Of a stretch of 55,827 nt of DNA, positions 1 to 8,189 are shown in pieces (the stretch's first letter is position 1; the number at the start of each line of letters is the position of its first letter). The translations under genes and the position numbers were made by a program. Source of the DNA: JAJDGF01 sp031549325 (GTDB lineage Bacteria > Bacillota > Clostridia > Christensenellales > Aristaeellaceae); contig JAVBQA010000014.1 of NCBI GenBank assembly GCA_031549325.1, forward strand, positions 1 to 55,827. The letters are read 5' to 3'. The notes under the pieces are model-generated. The model did no database searches and was not told the origin of the DNA. It saw nothing but the letters and a program-made list of their open reading frames with translations.

Positions 1-2
1 AC

Positions 3-131
3 GAGGTCTTTGACTCCCTCGAATTGGTTGTCGACAGGCTTTGTTCCACTGTTTCCGCGCTGCTCCATAACCCCACTCGCGTCGCTTCTATTACTCATAG
101 AGCTTGGTTATATGATGCTTTAATGTTTTGA
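3..131 (+). pseudogene. C-terminal tail of an IS630-like transposase, cut by the window edge
   Basis: An open frame enters from the left edge and ends at TGA 129-131, giving about 42 residues (begins EVFDSLELVVDRL, ends WLYDALMF). The pattern of a hydrophobic helix followed by NPTRVASITHRAW resembles the extreme C-terminus of IS630/Tc1-mariner DDE transposases, where a 'P.RI.SI..R.W' block is common. Only the tail is visible, so catalytic residues cannot be checked and the element may be intact outside the window. It points towards the convergent LacI gene and stops 27 bp from that gene's stop codon. Family assignment is from motif memory only. Confidence 0.45.
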
Positions 132-157
132 AGTAGTATGATGTGTTTTTTGAGCCG

Positions 158-1195
158 CTATTTCGCGGACTGCAGCGCCGGCAAAGGCCGCGTCGTCCCC
201 CTGAGCACCAGCCTGGAGGCGTACACAATCTGCTTGCTCGGGGCCTTTTCCCCGTCGATGACGGACAGCAGCATCCGCGCGGCGTCGGCGGCCATCTCGT
301 AGTGCGGTTTGTACACGGTGGAGAGCGGCGGCTCGAAGATGCTGGCCAGATCCAGGTCGTCAAACCCGATGACTTCGATCTGCTCCGGCACGCGGATGCC
401 TCGCTCCAGCAGCGCCTTGATCGCGCCGATGGCGGCCAGATCGCTGCCCGAGAACACCGCCGTGAAATCGAGGCCCTCGTCCAGCGCGCGGGACACGGTC
501 TGATAGCCATACAGAATCGAAAACTCGCCCGGGCGAACCAGCCGCGGATCGATGGGCAGGCCGGCCTGACGAAGCGCCTGGGTGTAGCCCTGCTGGCGCT
601 GCATCATCCCCGAGGTGCCCGGCTTGCCATCCAGATACAGGATGCGGCGATTGCCGCTCTGAATCAGGTGGTTCACCGCCTCCGCGGCGCCGGAGAGATT
701 GTCGCCGGTCACGGCGGCATCGGAAAAGCAGCTGTCGAACAGGCGGCCGATCAGCACCAGCGGCATGTTCTGCTTTCTGTAATCTCTCAGAAACTGCTCA
801 TTGGACAGGCCGGAGCACAGGATCACGCCGTCCACCCGCTTGTCCAGGAAGGACAGCAGGTGGTGCTGCTCGCGCGCCGGGCCGTTGTCCGAGTTGCACA
901 GCAGCATGGAGTATCCCTTGGCGCTGATCACATCGTCGATGCCGCGCAGCACCACGTTGTAGAAGTGGTTGGCGATGTCGGGGATGATGACGCCGATGGT
1001 GCTGGACCGCGAGATCGCCATGCCGCGCGCCAGGGAATTGGGGCGGTACTGCGCCTCGTCGATGATGTGCTGAATGCGCATGCGGGTTTGCTCGCTGACG
1101 CCTGCGGGCTTTTCATTGATAACCCGGGAGACCGTCGCCTTCGAGACGCCGGCCATGCGGGCGATGTCCGCAATGGTGTAAGCCAACACCCTCAC
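158..1195 (-). CDS. LacI-family transcriptional regulator
   Basis: A 345-aa protein of standard LacI length. The N-terminal helix-turn-helix (about residues 7-27, IADIARMAGVSKATVSRVIN) carries the family's recognition-helix pattern. The hinge includes the NSLARGMA-like segment near residue 55. A periplasmic-binding-protein-like effector domain fills residues 62-335, with the DGVILC and GFDDLDLASIFEPPLSTV blocks typical of the family. It is the last gene of the minus-strand operon that starts with the atuA-like gene, so it is probably co-transcribed with what it regulates. The likely operators are the AACCGGTT boxes at the operon promoter (9572-9579 and 9734-9741). The inducer is unknown; a sugar or glycoside is inferred from the ABC transporter upstream. 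Confidence 0.93.
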   Translation of the reverse strand: MRVLAYTIADIARMAGVSKATVSRVINEKPAGVSEQTRMRIQHIIDEAQYRPNSLARGMAISRSSTIGVIIPDIANHFYNVVLRGIDDVISAKGYSMLLCNSDNGPAREQHHLLSFLDKRVDGVILCSGLSNEQFLRDYRKQNMPLVLIGRLFDSCFSDAAVTGDNLSGAAEAVNHLIQSGNRRILYLDGKPGTSGMMQRQQGYTQALRQAGLPIDPRLVRPGEFSILYGYQTVSRALDEGLDFTAVFSGSDLAAIGAIKALLERGIRVPEQIEVIGFDDLDLASIFEPPLSTVYKPHYEMAADAARMLLSVIDGEKAPSKQIVYASRLVLRGTTRPLPALQSAK

Positions 1196-1268
1196 TCCTC
1201 AGCACTCAATACCCATCCTGTGTATTTTACACCATCGGCGCGTTTTTGTAAAACCACCGGCACTTTCG

Positions 1269-2258
1269 CTACACGATCAGCGCCGCCAGCTTCTGGCCGT
1301 ACTCCAAAATGTCCACGCCCGCCGCGAACGGCAGGCAGGTGCCGGTGGGATGCGCGACCTTCTTCACCCAGTGCTCGGGAATGGCGGAGAGGCCGCACTT
1401 GGCGCCCATCACACCGCCCACCACCGCACCGATGGTGTCGGCGTCCCTGCCAAAGTTGCCCGCAAAGATGGTCTTGGTCTTGAAGTCGTTCTCCTTCACC
1501 AGCTTGAGCACCGCGAACGCGGACACCACCGCCTCGGAAACCATGGCGTGGCTCGAGGCCCACAGCATGTCGTGCAGCTTCATCCAGCAGCTAAAGAAGT
1601 CATAGTTTTCCTTCTCGATCAGCGCGAACGCCGACTCCATGTTGAACCTGGACCAGGATCCTTCCGGGAACGCGCTGAGCGCGGCGGCCAGGATCTCGTC
1701 CATGGAGGCGTCCACCATGGCGAGCGACACCGCGGCGGCCACCGCCTGCGCGCCCCACACGCCCTCTTCGTGGTGGCTGATCTCGGCGTCAATCCGGGCC
1801 ATTTCCTTGGCGCGCTCCGGGTCGCCCGCGCAAATGATGCCCACCGGCGTCATGCGCATGGCGGCGCCGTCCGAGTTGTGGAAGGTGTTGTACTTGCCGG
1901 AAAGCGGCGGGCGCAGCCCCTTGCGCAGGTTGTTGCTGGCTTCGAACTCGCTGGCGCCGCCGCGCTTCAGCTCGTCCAGCGTGGCCACATGGTCGAACCA
2001 GTGCTTCACCACCACCTCGGTGGTCAGGTTGCCGTCGCAGGCGATCAGCTCTTTGGCCACCAGCAGGCAGAACTCGGTGTCGTCCGTGGACCAGGACGCG
2101 CCCTTGTTGAAGTCGGTGGTGATGCCGTAGCGCAGCTGGTTGTCGGGCTTCCTCGAGGCATCGCCAAAGCTGTCGCCGATGGCGACGCCGATCAGCGCAC
2201 CCTGCGCGCGCTTGAGCATATCATCCTTGTTCTGCATCAGTTGCTGCCTGGTCATCAT
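1269..2258 (-). CDS. ADP-ribosylglycohydrolase family protein (short form)
   Basis: A 329-aa all-helical hydrolase of the ADP-ribosylglycohydrolase/DraG fold. The dinuclear-metal signature is visible at both sites: WSTDDTEF (Asp59, Asp60) and NFGRDADTIGAVVGG (Asp272, Asp274), with GVAIGDSFGD near the N-terminus. Family members cleave N- or O-ribosyl bonds using two Mg or Mn ions. In sugar operons such proteins may act on small N- or O-glycosides rather than ADP-ribosylated proteins; that is inference. No signal peptide, so probably cytoplasmic. It lies 30 bp downstream of a second, longer family member and 73 bp upstream of lacI. An alternative ATG sits one codon inside. Confidence 0.9.
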   Translation of the reverse strand: MMTRQQLMQNKDDMLKRAQGALIGVAIGDSFGDASRKPDNQLRYGITTDFNKGASWSTDDTEFCLLVAKELIACDGNLTTEVVVKHWFDHVATLDELKRGGASEFEASNNLRKGLRPPLSGKYNTFHNSDGAAMRMTPVGIICAGDPERAKEMARIDAEISHHEEGVWGAQAVAAAVSLAMVDASMDEILAAALSAFPEGSWSRFNMESAFALIEKENYDFFSCWMKLHDMLWASSHAMVSEAVVSAFAVLKLVKENDFKTKTIFAGNFGRDADTIGAVVGGVMGAKCGLSAIPEHWVKKVAHPTGTCLPFAAGVDILEYGQKLAALIV

Positions 2259-2288
2259 GTTGGAATACCGCCTTTCGAAATAGCTGAA

Positions 2289-4379
2289 TCAGATTTCTTC
2301 AACGCGCATGTCGCCAAACTGTCCCCGTCCCATCCCGGTCAGCGCCACGCCGCACATGCCATAGGCGTGACTGCCGTCGCGGGCCTTGAGCGTGCCCACG
2401 CCGTCGATGTCCAGGCTCAGCAGCTCCCCCTGCGCCTGGAACGCCAGCGAGTATTGCCTCCCATGCTTCCAGTCGAACGCGGCCTCGGCCAGCGTCTCAA
2501 ACCTGCCTTCACGTTTGCGCAGAATGGCCACCTTGCCCGGCGCGGCAAATCCCGCGTAATACCCACGACGGCAGCCCTGCGCGCGCAGACACAGCAGGTG
2601 CCCGTCACCCGTCAGCGGCAGAACGGGGACATTCACGCGGGCATCCCGCATGAAGTAGTTGCCGGTGTAGGCCTCGCAGCCGTCCAGCGCCATGGCGGAG
2701 AGCATGGCGTCCTCAACCCCCCACGCGCCGTGATCCATGGCGAAGGGCGTGACTGCGCCAAACTCTTTCTTCTGTTTGGCGATTGCGATCGTGTACGCCG
2801 CCTTGCCGGCAATCTTAAACTCGTCGATCAGCAGTCGCCCCAGGTCCTTGGATTTCGCGGGCGAGTTGCCCTCCAGCTCGATGCCGATCTCATCCGCCAT
2901 CGCGCCATCCAGCTCCGGGATCACGAACCGAATCTCGCGCCAGTCGCCATCCTTGACGACCTCACCGCCCAGCCGCACGATCTCCTTGGTGGCTGTGTTG
3001 CGGACATACGGCGCAATGTAAACGCTCTCGCCGTTCCAGCGCTCGGCCTTGAGCATCAGGCTGACCGTCTGACCTGGATAGGCCGTGGGCGAAAACACCG
3101 GCGAATAGCGCTCGTCGAAAAAGTCCTCACGCCGGTAGAACGGCTTGTAGAAGATGCGGCACGCGTTGCCCCGCTGCATCCGGTCGAACAGCACCTCGAG
3201 GCAACCCTCCCCCTCGAAGGCCGAGCCGTCCGCGGCATGAGCGACCCGGCAGAAAAACGGGTCAGACACGCGGAAATTGTGCGTGGAGCCGGGCAGCTCG
3301 AAATCAAAGTGGATGTCGGCGCTTTCCTGGGGCATGGGCTTTCCCGCCGCCAGCGCGTCCGCAATGGCCGCCAGCTGGCGCGCGTAGCTCGGGATGTCCA
3401 ATATGTTCAGCGAGCCGGACGCGCCGGACAGCACCACCGAGTCGTTCACCGGCGCGCGGTAGTGATCCGGGATTCCGGACAGCCCCTGCGCCACGCCCGC
3501 GATCGTGCCCACGTTGCCGGCGTTGCAGTCGGTGTCCCAGCCCGCCATGGTGGCGATTTCAATGGTCTTGCAGAAGTCTCCCCCGCCGTAGCACAGGCTC
3601 ATGACGCACACGCCCGCGTTGGGGATGATGTGGCAAACGCCCGGGTAGCGGTCGTATCCCCACTCGGCGTCCAGATAGTCGCGGCAGGCGCGCCAGTCGT
3701 CCGGATGGGCCGCATGGAACGCGCGCACAGCCTTGGTGACGCGGGCATAGGTGCAGTCCTCGGGGATCAGGGATAGCGCCGCGTCCATGATGGCGTCCAT
3801 GTCAGCGGTGACAAACGCCTGCGCGATGCAGGCCGCGATGAACCGCGCGCCGTACACGCCGTCGCCGTCGTGAGAAACGCTGGCGGCGATCCCAGCGTAG
3901 TCGGCGGCCTTGTCCGGCTTGCCCGGCCACACCAGGCCCCAGGTGTCGATGAAGATCTGTCCGCCAATTTGCTCGGCGATGGCCGCACCGTTTTGCGCGA
4001 TGGATCCGGAGCGCGGCGCGGGCACGCCGTGCTTCAGGTTCAGGTAAGCCGTGTGTTCGGTGGACACGCCGTAGCCGCCCCACCAGAACATGCCCACGCC
4101 CTCCCGGGCGTAGTTCAGCCAGGCCTCGGCCACGTCCTGGGGCGCGAGCTCCGCACCCTGCGCTTTGTCCAGCAGCGCGCGCAGAAAGAACACCGGGCCG
4201 TTGGCGTCGTCGTCGGCCGCGAAGTTGATGAACTCCTTCACGTAGCCCTTGATGTCGCCGTAGGTGCGCAGGATGCGTTCGTAGCTCCAGATGGTGGGCT
4301 CCACCGGCGCACCCAGCCGGATGCCGATGTTCATGCCCAGAAAACCCGCGTAAATCTTGTGAAGAACCTCGTTGCTCAT
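2289..4379 (-). CDS. ADP-ribosylglycohydrolase family protein with C-terminal extra domain
   Basis: A 696-aa protein. Residues 1 to about 340 form an ADP-ribosylglycohydrolase domain (GFLGMNIGIRLGAPVEP at the start, AGWDTDCNAGNVGTIAG with Asp282 and Asp284 as the second metal motif). The usual S/T-D-D first motif is replaced by FAADDDANGP (Asp56-58), a common variant in the long, sugar-operon type. Residues about 345-696 form an extension rich in beta-strand-like sequence, perhaps carbohydrate-binding; I do not recognise it firmly. There is no signal peptide, so both ribosylglycohydrolases probably act on an imported substrate. The gene follows the binding-protein gene after a strong hairpin (4402-4438) and precedes the short paralogue. 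Confidence 0.85.
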   Translation of the reverse strand: MSNEVLHKIYAGFLGMNIGIRLGAPVEPTIWSYERILRTYGDIKGYVKEFINFAADDDANGPVFFLRALLDKAQGAELAPQDVAEAWLNYAREGVGMFWWGGYGVSTEHTAYLNLKHGVPAPRSGSIAQNGAAIAEQIGGQIFIDTWGLVWPGKPDKAADYAGIAASVSHDGDGVYGARFIAACIAQAFVTADMDAIMDAALSLIPEDCTYARVTKAVRAFHAAHPDDWRACRDYLDAEWGYDRYPGVCHIIPNAGVCVMSLCYGGGDFCKTIEIATMAGWDTDCNAGNVGTIAGVAQGLSGIPDHYRAPVNDSVVLSGASGSLNILDIPSYARQLAAIADALAAGKPMPQESADIHFDFELPGSTHNFRVSDPFFCRVAHAADGSAFEGEGCLEVLFDRMQRGNACRIFYKPFYRREDFFDERYSPVFSPTAYPGQTVSLMLKAERWNGESVYIAPYVRNTATKEIVRLGGEVVKDGDWREIRFVIPELDGAMADEIGIELEGNSPAKSKDLGRLLIDEFKIAGKAAYTIAIAKQKKEFGAVTPFAMDHGAWGVEDAMLSAMALDGCEAYTGNYFMRDARVNVPVLPLTGDGHLLCLRAQGCRRGYYAGFAAPGKVAILRKREGRFETLAEAAFDWKHGRQYSLAFQAQGELLSLDIDGVGTLKARDGSHAYGMCGVALTGMGRGQFGDMRVEEI

Positions 4380-4401
4380 TTCGTTGGTCCCTTCCTGTTG
4401 T

Positions 4402-4438
4402 TTCCCGCCCGCGCACCACGACGGCGTACGGGCGGGAA
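4402..4438 (-). terminator. Stem-loop between binding-protein gene and glycohydrolase gene
   Basis: A perfect 10-bp inverted repeat (TTCCCGCCCG at 4402-4411 and CGGGCGGGAA at 4429-4438) with a 17-nt loop lies in the 73-bp gap after the binding-protein stop codon. No long T run follows on the minus strand, so it is more likely an attenuating or mRNA-stabilising hairpin that raises binding-protein output relative to downstream genes than a full terminator. Confidence 0.55.
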
Positions 4439-4452
4439 TGCCTCTTGGAGAA

Positions 4453-5898
4453 TTAGCCCAGCATTTCTTTCAGAACCGGCTTGAACGCATCGCCACCGGC
4501 GGCGTTCCATTTCTGCACAAACTCATCGAAAGCAGACACCGGCTTCACGCCGCGGATGATGTCCACGCGATACTCGTTGTACAGCTGCGTCATGGCGTCC
4601 CACTGGGCCAGCATGTCGTCCGGGATGACGATGTTGACGTCCTCCGCGTAGTACTGCTCGACCAGCTTCAGGCTCTCCTCGGCCGCCGCGGGCAGGATGG
4701 GCTTGGCCAGCGGAGTCTCCGGGTTAAAGCCATTGGTGGTCTCCCAGCAGCGCGGCCACCACTCACTGTAGCGGTCGGTCAGCACGATCTTGCCATCCTC
4801 GATGTTGTAGTGCTTGCCCTCGATGCCGCACAGGTCGATCAGGCGGCCCTTGGGGCTGGCCATGAAATCGAGGTACGCGAACGCGGCATCCTTGACCTGC
4901 GAATCCACCGAGATGGTGAATCCGCGGGTTTCCTTGGTCACGTTCACCGGTAGGTAGTTCTGCGCCACGCCCTTCATCGGGGGCAGACAGATCAGCTCGG
5001 CGCCCTCGCCAAAGGTGGCGGTCATCTTGTCGTTGTAGATCTTGACCACGGTGCCGGCGGTGCCGGTGACGATGCCGGCCACGTTGGTGTAGAAGCGCTG
5101 TTCCATCACGTCCCAGGTGTTGGTGACGAACTCCGGATCCAGCAGCCCCTCGGTGTACAGCTTGTTCAGCCACTCGAGCTTCGCCTTCTCTGCCTGGGAT
5201 GCCTTGCCGAACACCCAGTCGTCGCCTTCCTTGATGATGGTGCCGGTCACGCCAAACGCGGCGTTGAACGGGCTCTCCACACGGTTGGGGTTGTCGTCAA
5301 ACGTGAAGGGGTACTCAACCAGCTGCTTGTCCTTGAGCTCCTTCAGGAACGCATACCAGTTGTCGATGGCCGGATCGGCCATCAGCTTCGCGCCCGTCTC
5401 GGTCTGCTCGAAGAAGTCCTTGCGGACCACCGGCAGGCCCACGCGCGGCGGGGACAGCCAAAGCATGTAGGGGTAATTCTTCATGCAAGCCTCATTATGC
5501 GCCTGCATCAGGCCCTTGATGTGCTTGGAGTTCTCGATGTAGGGGGTCAGATCCTCCAGCAGGCCTTCAGCGGCGATCGAGCGCTCGGCGTCGTTCTGGA
5601 AATACATGATGTCGGCTTCCATGGTGCCGGTGCGCACGGCAAGCGGCACGACTTCGACATACTTGCCCGCCGGGGCGCTCAGGAACTGCAGGTCGATGTA
5701 GTTGCCCTCCTCCGCCATGCCCTTCTCGACGGCTTCGCACATCAGCTGCACGTCTTCTTCGTCAGGCGACACGTCCTTCATGATCACCTTCACCACCACC
5801 GGCGCGTCAGCCGAGCCGATGCCTTCGGCGACAGCAGGCATGCTGAACGCAGGGATCATGAGGCACAGAACCAGAGCCAGAACCAGAATGCGCTTCAT
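4453..5898 (-). CDS. Extracellular solute-binding protein of a sugar ABC transporter
   Basis: A 481-aa protein with an N-terminal signal peptide (charged MKR, hydrophobic core, likely cut near AVA-EG, residue 25). The body has the type 1 binding-protein layout of the LplA/YtcQ group that pairs with LplB- and YtcP-like permeases. There is no convincing lipobox cysteine: the only early Cys (residue 12) is inside the hydrophobic core and preceded by Leu. AGGAGG lies 7 bp before the ATG. It is encoded directly after the two permeases, so it delivers their substrate, which is unknown but probably an oligosaccharide or glycoside. No ATPase gene is present; this transporter class commonly borrows a shared MsmX/MalK-type ATPase. 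Confidence 0.88.
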   Translation of the reverse strand: MKRILVLALVLCLMIPAFSMPAVAEGIGSADAPVVVKVIMKDVSPDEEDVQLMCEAVEKGMAEEGNYIDLQFLSAPAGKYVEVVPLAVRTGTMEADIMYFQNDAERSIAAEGLLEDLTPYIENSKHIKGLMQAHNEACMKNYPYMLWLSPPRVGLPVVRKDFFEQTETGAKLMADPAIDNWYAFLKELKDKQLVEYPFTFDDNPNRVESPFNAAFGVTGTIIKEGDDWVFGKASQAEKAKLEWLNKLYTEGLLDPEFVTNTWDVMEQRFYTNVAGIVTGTAGTVVKIYNDKMTATFGEGAELICLPPMKGVAQNYLPVNVTKETRGFTISVDSQVKDAAFAYLDFMASPKGRLIDLCGIEGKHYNIEDGKIVLTDRYSEWWPRCWETTNGFNPETPLAKPILPAAAEESLKLVEQYYAEDVNIVIPDDMLAQWDAMTQLYNEYRVDIIRGVKPVSAFDEFVQKWNAAGGDAFKPVLKEMLG

Positions 5899-5923
5899 AA
5901 GACAATCCTCCTCAAACTATTTC

Positions 5924-5939
5924 AATGGCACCTGCCATT
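5924..5939. promoter_or_regulatory. Perfect 7-bp inverted repeat in the binding-protein leader
   Basis: AATGGCA at 5924-5930 and TGCCATT at 5933-5939 are separated by two bases. They sit just upstream of the AGGAGG of the binding-protein gene, inside the 141-bp gap after the permease genes. This could be a 5' mRNA hairpin or a protein-binding palindrome; the sequence alone does not decide. Confidence 0.35.
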
Positions 5940-6039
5940 AGGTTACGTACTTCGTCGGGAACACCCGAGGGAAGCCTCCCCTGCGCGGCCGCGCCGCGCC
6001 GTGACCGCAGGACTTCCGCCTTTCTGCGCCCGCTTTCGT

Positions 6040-6942
6040 CTACTCCTTGACGCCTCCGCCCATGACGTCTTTCGTGTAGTACTTGAGCACGATCGGGTAA
6101 AGCAGCAAGATCGGCACCACGGCCACGATGATCGTGGCGCACTGCACCGCGCCGTAGTCGAGCTTGGCGATCTCGTTGTAATTCATCAGGTTCTGCGCGC
6201 CGATGATGGCCACCGTGTCATTCAGAACCACGAACTGGCGCAGGATCACCTGCAGCGTGGTCTTCGTGCTGTCCATAATGTAGATGGATGCCTTGAAGTA
6301 CTCGTTCCATCGCAGCACCGCGTAAAACATGGTAATGGTGGCCACGCCAGCCTTGGTCAGCGGCAACATGATGGACCATAGCATGCGCCCATGGCCCGCG
6401 CCGTCGATGTGCGCCGCCTCGCAGATGGATTCGGGCACTTCCTCGAAAAAGCGCATCATGATGACCAGGTAATACACATTCACCGACGCCACCAGGATGA
6501 CGCCCCACTGATTCATCAGGTTGAGGTTCTTGATCTGCAGGTACTCCGGCACCAGGCCCGGCTCAAACAGCATCATCACGATCAAAAACGCCATGATCGC
6601 GGGCTTGCCCGGCAAGTTGGGCCTCGTCAGCGCGTAGGCGGCGCTGGTGGTGAGCAGCACGTTGATCAGCGTGCCGACCAGCGTAATGAACACCGAGTTC
6701 TGCAGCGAGCTGAACAGCAGCTTGTGGCTGAGCACCAGCCGGTAGTTCACGCTGGTCAACCCCTGGGGAAGCACGGACAGACCGCTCATCTTGATGGAGT
6801 GCTCGGGACTGGAGAGCGAGCGCGCCAGGATGTTCAGGATGGGCACGATCATCGTCAGCGTCAGCAGGAAGAACACCGCCACCAGGATGACCTGACTGAT
6901 CTTGAAGTTCTTCGCAAAGCGGTTTGGCGTCGCGCGCTGCAT
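6040..6942 (-). CDS. Sugar ABC transporter permease, YtcP/LplC-like
   Basis: A 300-aa inner-membrane permease with about six hydrophobic segments, beginning near residues 15-40 (VILVAVFFLLTLTMIVPIL). The EAA-type coupling loop lies near residues 185-205 (EVPESICEAAHIDGAGHGRM), the site that contacts the ATPase. The C-terminus VLKYYTKDVMGGGVKE matches the LplC/YtcP group, whose members usually end in 'G...G..KG'. It starts one base after the stop of the partner permease, so the two are translationally coupled. Together with the LplB-like subunit and the binding protein at 4453-5898 it imports a carbohydrate. Confidence 0.92.
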   Translation of the reverse strand: MQRATPNRFAKNFKISQVILVAVFFLLTLTMIVPILNILARSLSSPEHSIKMSGLSVLPQGLTSVNYRLVLSHKLLFSSLQNSVFITLVGTLINVLLTTSAAYALTRPNLPGKPAIMAFLIVMMLFEPGLVPEYLQIKNLNLMNQWGVILVASVNVYYLVIMMRFFEEVPESICEAAHIDGAGHGRMLWSIMLPLTKAGVATITMFYAVLRWNEYFKASIYIMDSTKTTLQVILRQFVVLNDTVAIIGAQNLMNYNEIAKLDYGAVQCATIIVAVVPILLLYPIVLKYYTKDVMGGGVKE

Positions 6943-6943
6943 G

Positions 6944-7855
6944 CTACCACACCCCCTTCCCGGTCAGCCGCTTGCTGGCGAGGTGCGTGATGAGCACCAG
7001 AATCACGCCGACGACGCCCTTGATCAGCCCCACGGCCGTGGACAGCGAATACTGCCCGTTGCCCAGACCCAACCGGTACACATAGGTGTCCAGTATGTCG
7101 ATGACCGAGTTCACCGAAGCGTTGGTGAAGTTGAACACCTGATCGAAGCCGGCATTCAGGAAGAAGCCCAGGTTCAGGATGAACATGGTCACCATGGGCG
7201 TGACCAGCGCGGGCAGCACCACATACTGGATCACCTGAAATCTCCTCGCGCCGTCGATCTCGGCGGCCTCGAACAGGCTCGGCGAAATGGCGAGGATGGT
7301 GGTGCAGTAGATGATCGAGTCCCATCCGAGGCTTCTCCAGCCCTCGCAGATCATCAGGATCCAGCGAATCTTGGATTTGTCGGTCATAAAGTCGATGGGC
7401 TGGCCGCCGAACAGCTTGATGATTTCATTCACCGCGCCGCTGCTTGGCGACAGGAACGAGATCCAGATGCCCGCGATCACGACCCAACTCAGGAAGTGCG
7501 GCAGATAGCTGACCACCTGCACGTACTTGCGAAAGCGCAGGCTCTTAAGCTCAAAAAGCGCAATGGCAAAGACCGCGAAGAACGGAAACAGCAGCACATA
7601 CTTCATCAGGCTGATGATGAGCGTGTTCCTCAGAATCTCATAGAACGCGGGCGAGGCGAACACGGCCTCAAAGTACTTCCAGCCAGCGAACACCCACGGG
7701 CCCCTGGACTTGAAATCAAAGAACGCCAGGCGCATGTTGAAGATCGGAATCACGCGAAAGATGACGAAGTACGCTATGGTCGGCAGGATCATCGCGTACA
7801 GCACCAGCGCGTCCCATCGGATCGGTCGCTTCCTTTGCACGGCGGGCTTATGCAT
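6944..7855 (-). CDS. Sugar ABC transporter permease, LplB-like
   Basis: A 303-aa membrane permease with six predicted spans, from residues 13-35 (DALVLYAMILPTIAYFVIF) to the C-terminal span. The coupling loop near residues 200-220 includes PSLFEAAEIDGARRFQ, the EAA motif in its sugar-permease form. The N-terminal basic stretch and the NMRLAFFDFKSRGPW segment are typical of LplB-type polysaccharide/oligosaccharide permeases. A GGGGAG ribosome site precedes the ATG. It is the first transporter gene of the operon, following the DUF4387 gene by 16 bp. Confidence 0.92.
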   Translation of the reverse strand: MHKPAVQRKRPIRWDALVLYAMILPTIAYFVIFRVIPIFNMRLAFFDFKSRGPWVFAGWKYFEAVFASPAFYEILRNTLIISLMKYVLLFPFFAVFAIALFELKSLRFRKYVQVVSYLPHFLSWVVIAGIWISFLSPSSGAVNEIIKLFGGQPIDFMTDKSKIRWILMICEGWRSLGWDSIIYCTTILAISPSLFEAAEIDGARRFQVIQYVVLPALVTPMVTMFILNLGFFLNAGFDQVFNFTNASVNSVIDILDTYVYRLGLGNGQYSLSTAVGLIKGVVGVILVLITHLASKRLTGKGVW

Positions 7856-7871
7856 GGCGTCAATCTCCCCT

Positions 7872-8189
7872 TTACGGAATCCTTATATCCATCAACGGCA
7901 CGTGTTGCTGCGCGCCGTACACGTCCCTGTCCCCCACCGTTCCCGACGAAATCCTGCGGTTCATCGTGGCCTTGATGCCGAGCGCCGCGTCGAAGAACAC
8001 CAGTTGCGTCACCTCGTCCGGACGCAGCCGGTACAGCTGCGCAATCCGATCCCGGGTCAGCACGCCGCTGTTTTTCACCCGCTCGTAGCGCTCCGCGCTG
8101 TCAAACAGCACATCCAGCGTGATCTCAAACGGCCCGCTGTTCTTGCTCCTCAGCACCTTGGCCAGATCAAACAGCCTGTCCACAGCCAC
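7872..8189 (-). CDS. DUF4387 family protein, partner of the AtuA-like protein
   Basis: A 105-aa protein matching the DUF4387 pattern: DLAKVLRSKNSGPFEITLDVLF at the start, then LYRLRPDEVTQLVFFDAALGIKATM and a C-terminal DVYGAQQHVPL. DUF4387 genes are commonly found right after atuA-like (DUF1446) genes and the two are thought to act together, but the reaction is not established for most members. The stop of the upstream atuA-like gene (TGA 8190-8192) abuts the GTG start at 8189; a second GTG two codons in (8183) has better spacing from GGAGG. No signal peptide or membrane segment. Probably a cytoplasmic enzyme subunit. Confidence 0.85.
   Translation of the reverse strand: MAVDRLFDLAKVLRSKNSGPFEITLDVLFDSAERYERVKNSGVLTRDRIAQLYRLRPDEVTQLVFFDAALGIKATMNRRISSGTVGDRDVYGAQQHVPLMDIRIP

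Noticed and set aside
1350..3776. 808-codon plus-strand frame across both glycohydrolase genes
   Set aside because: Antisense to two genes with intact metal motifs and running through their boundary.
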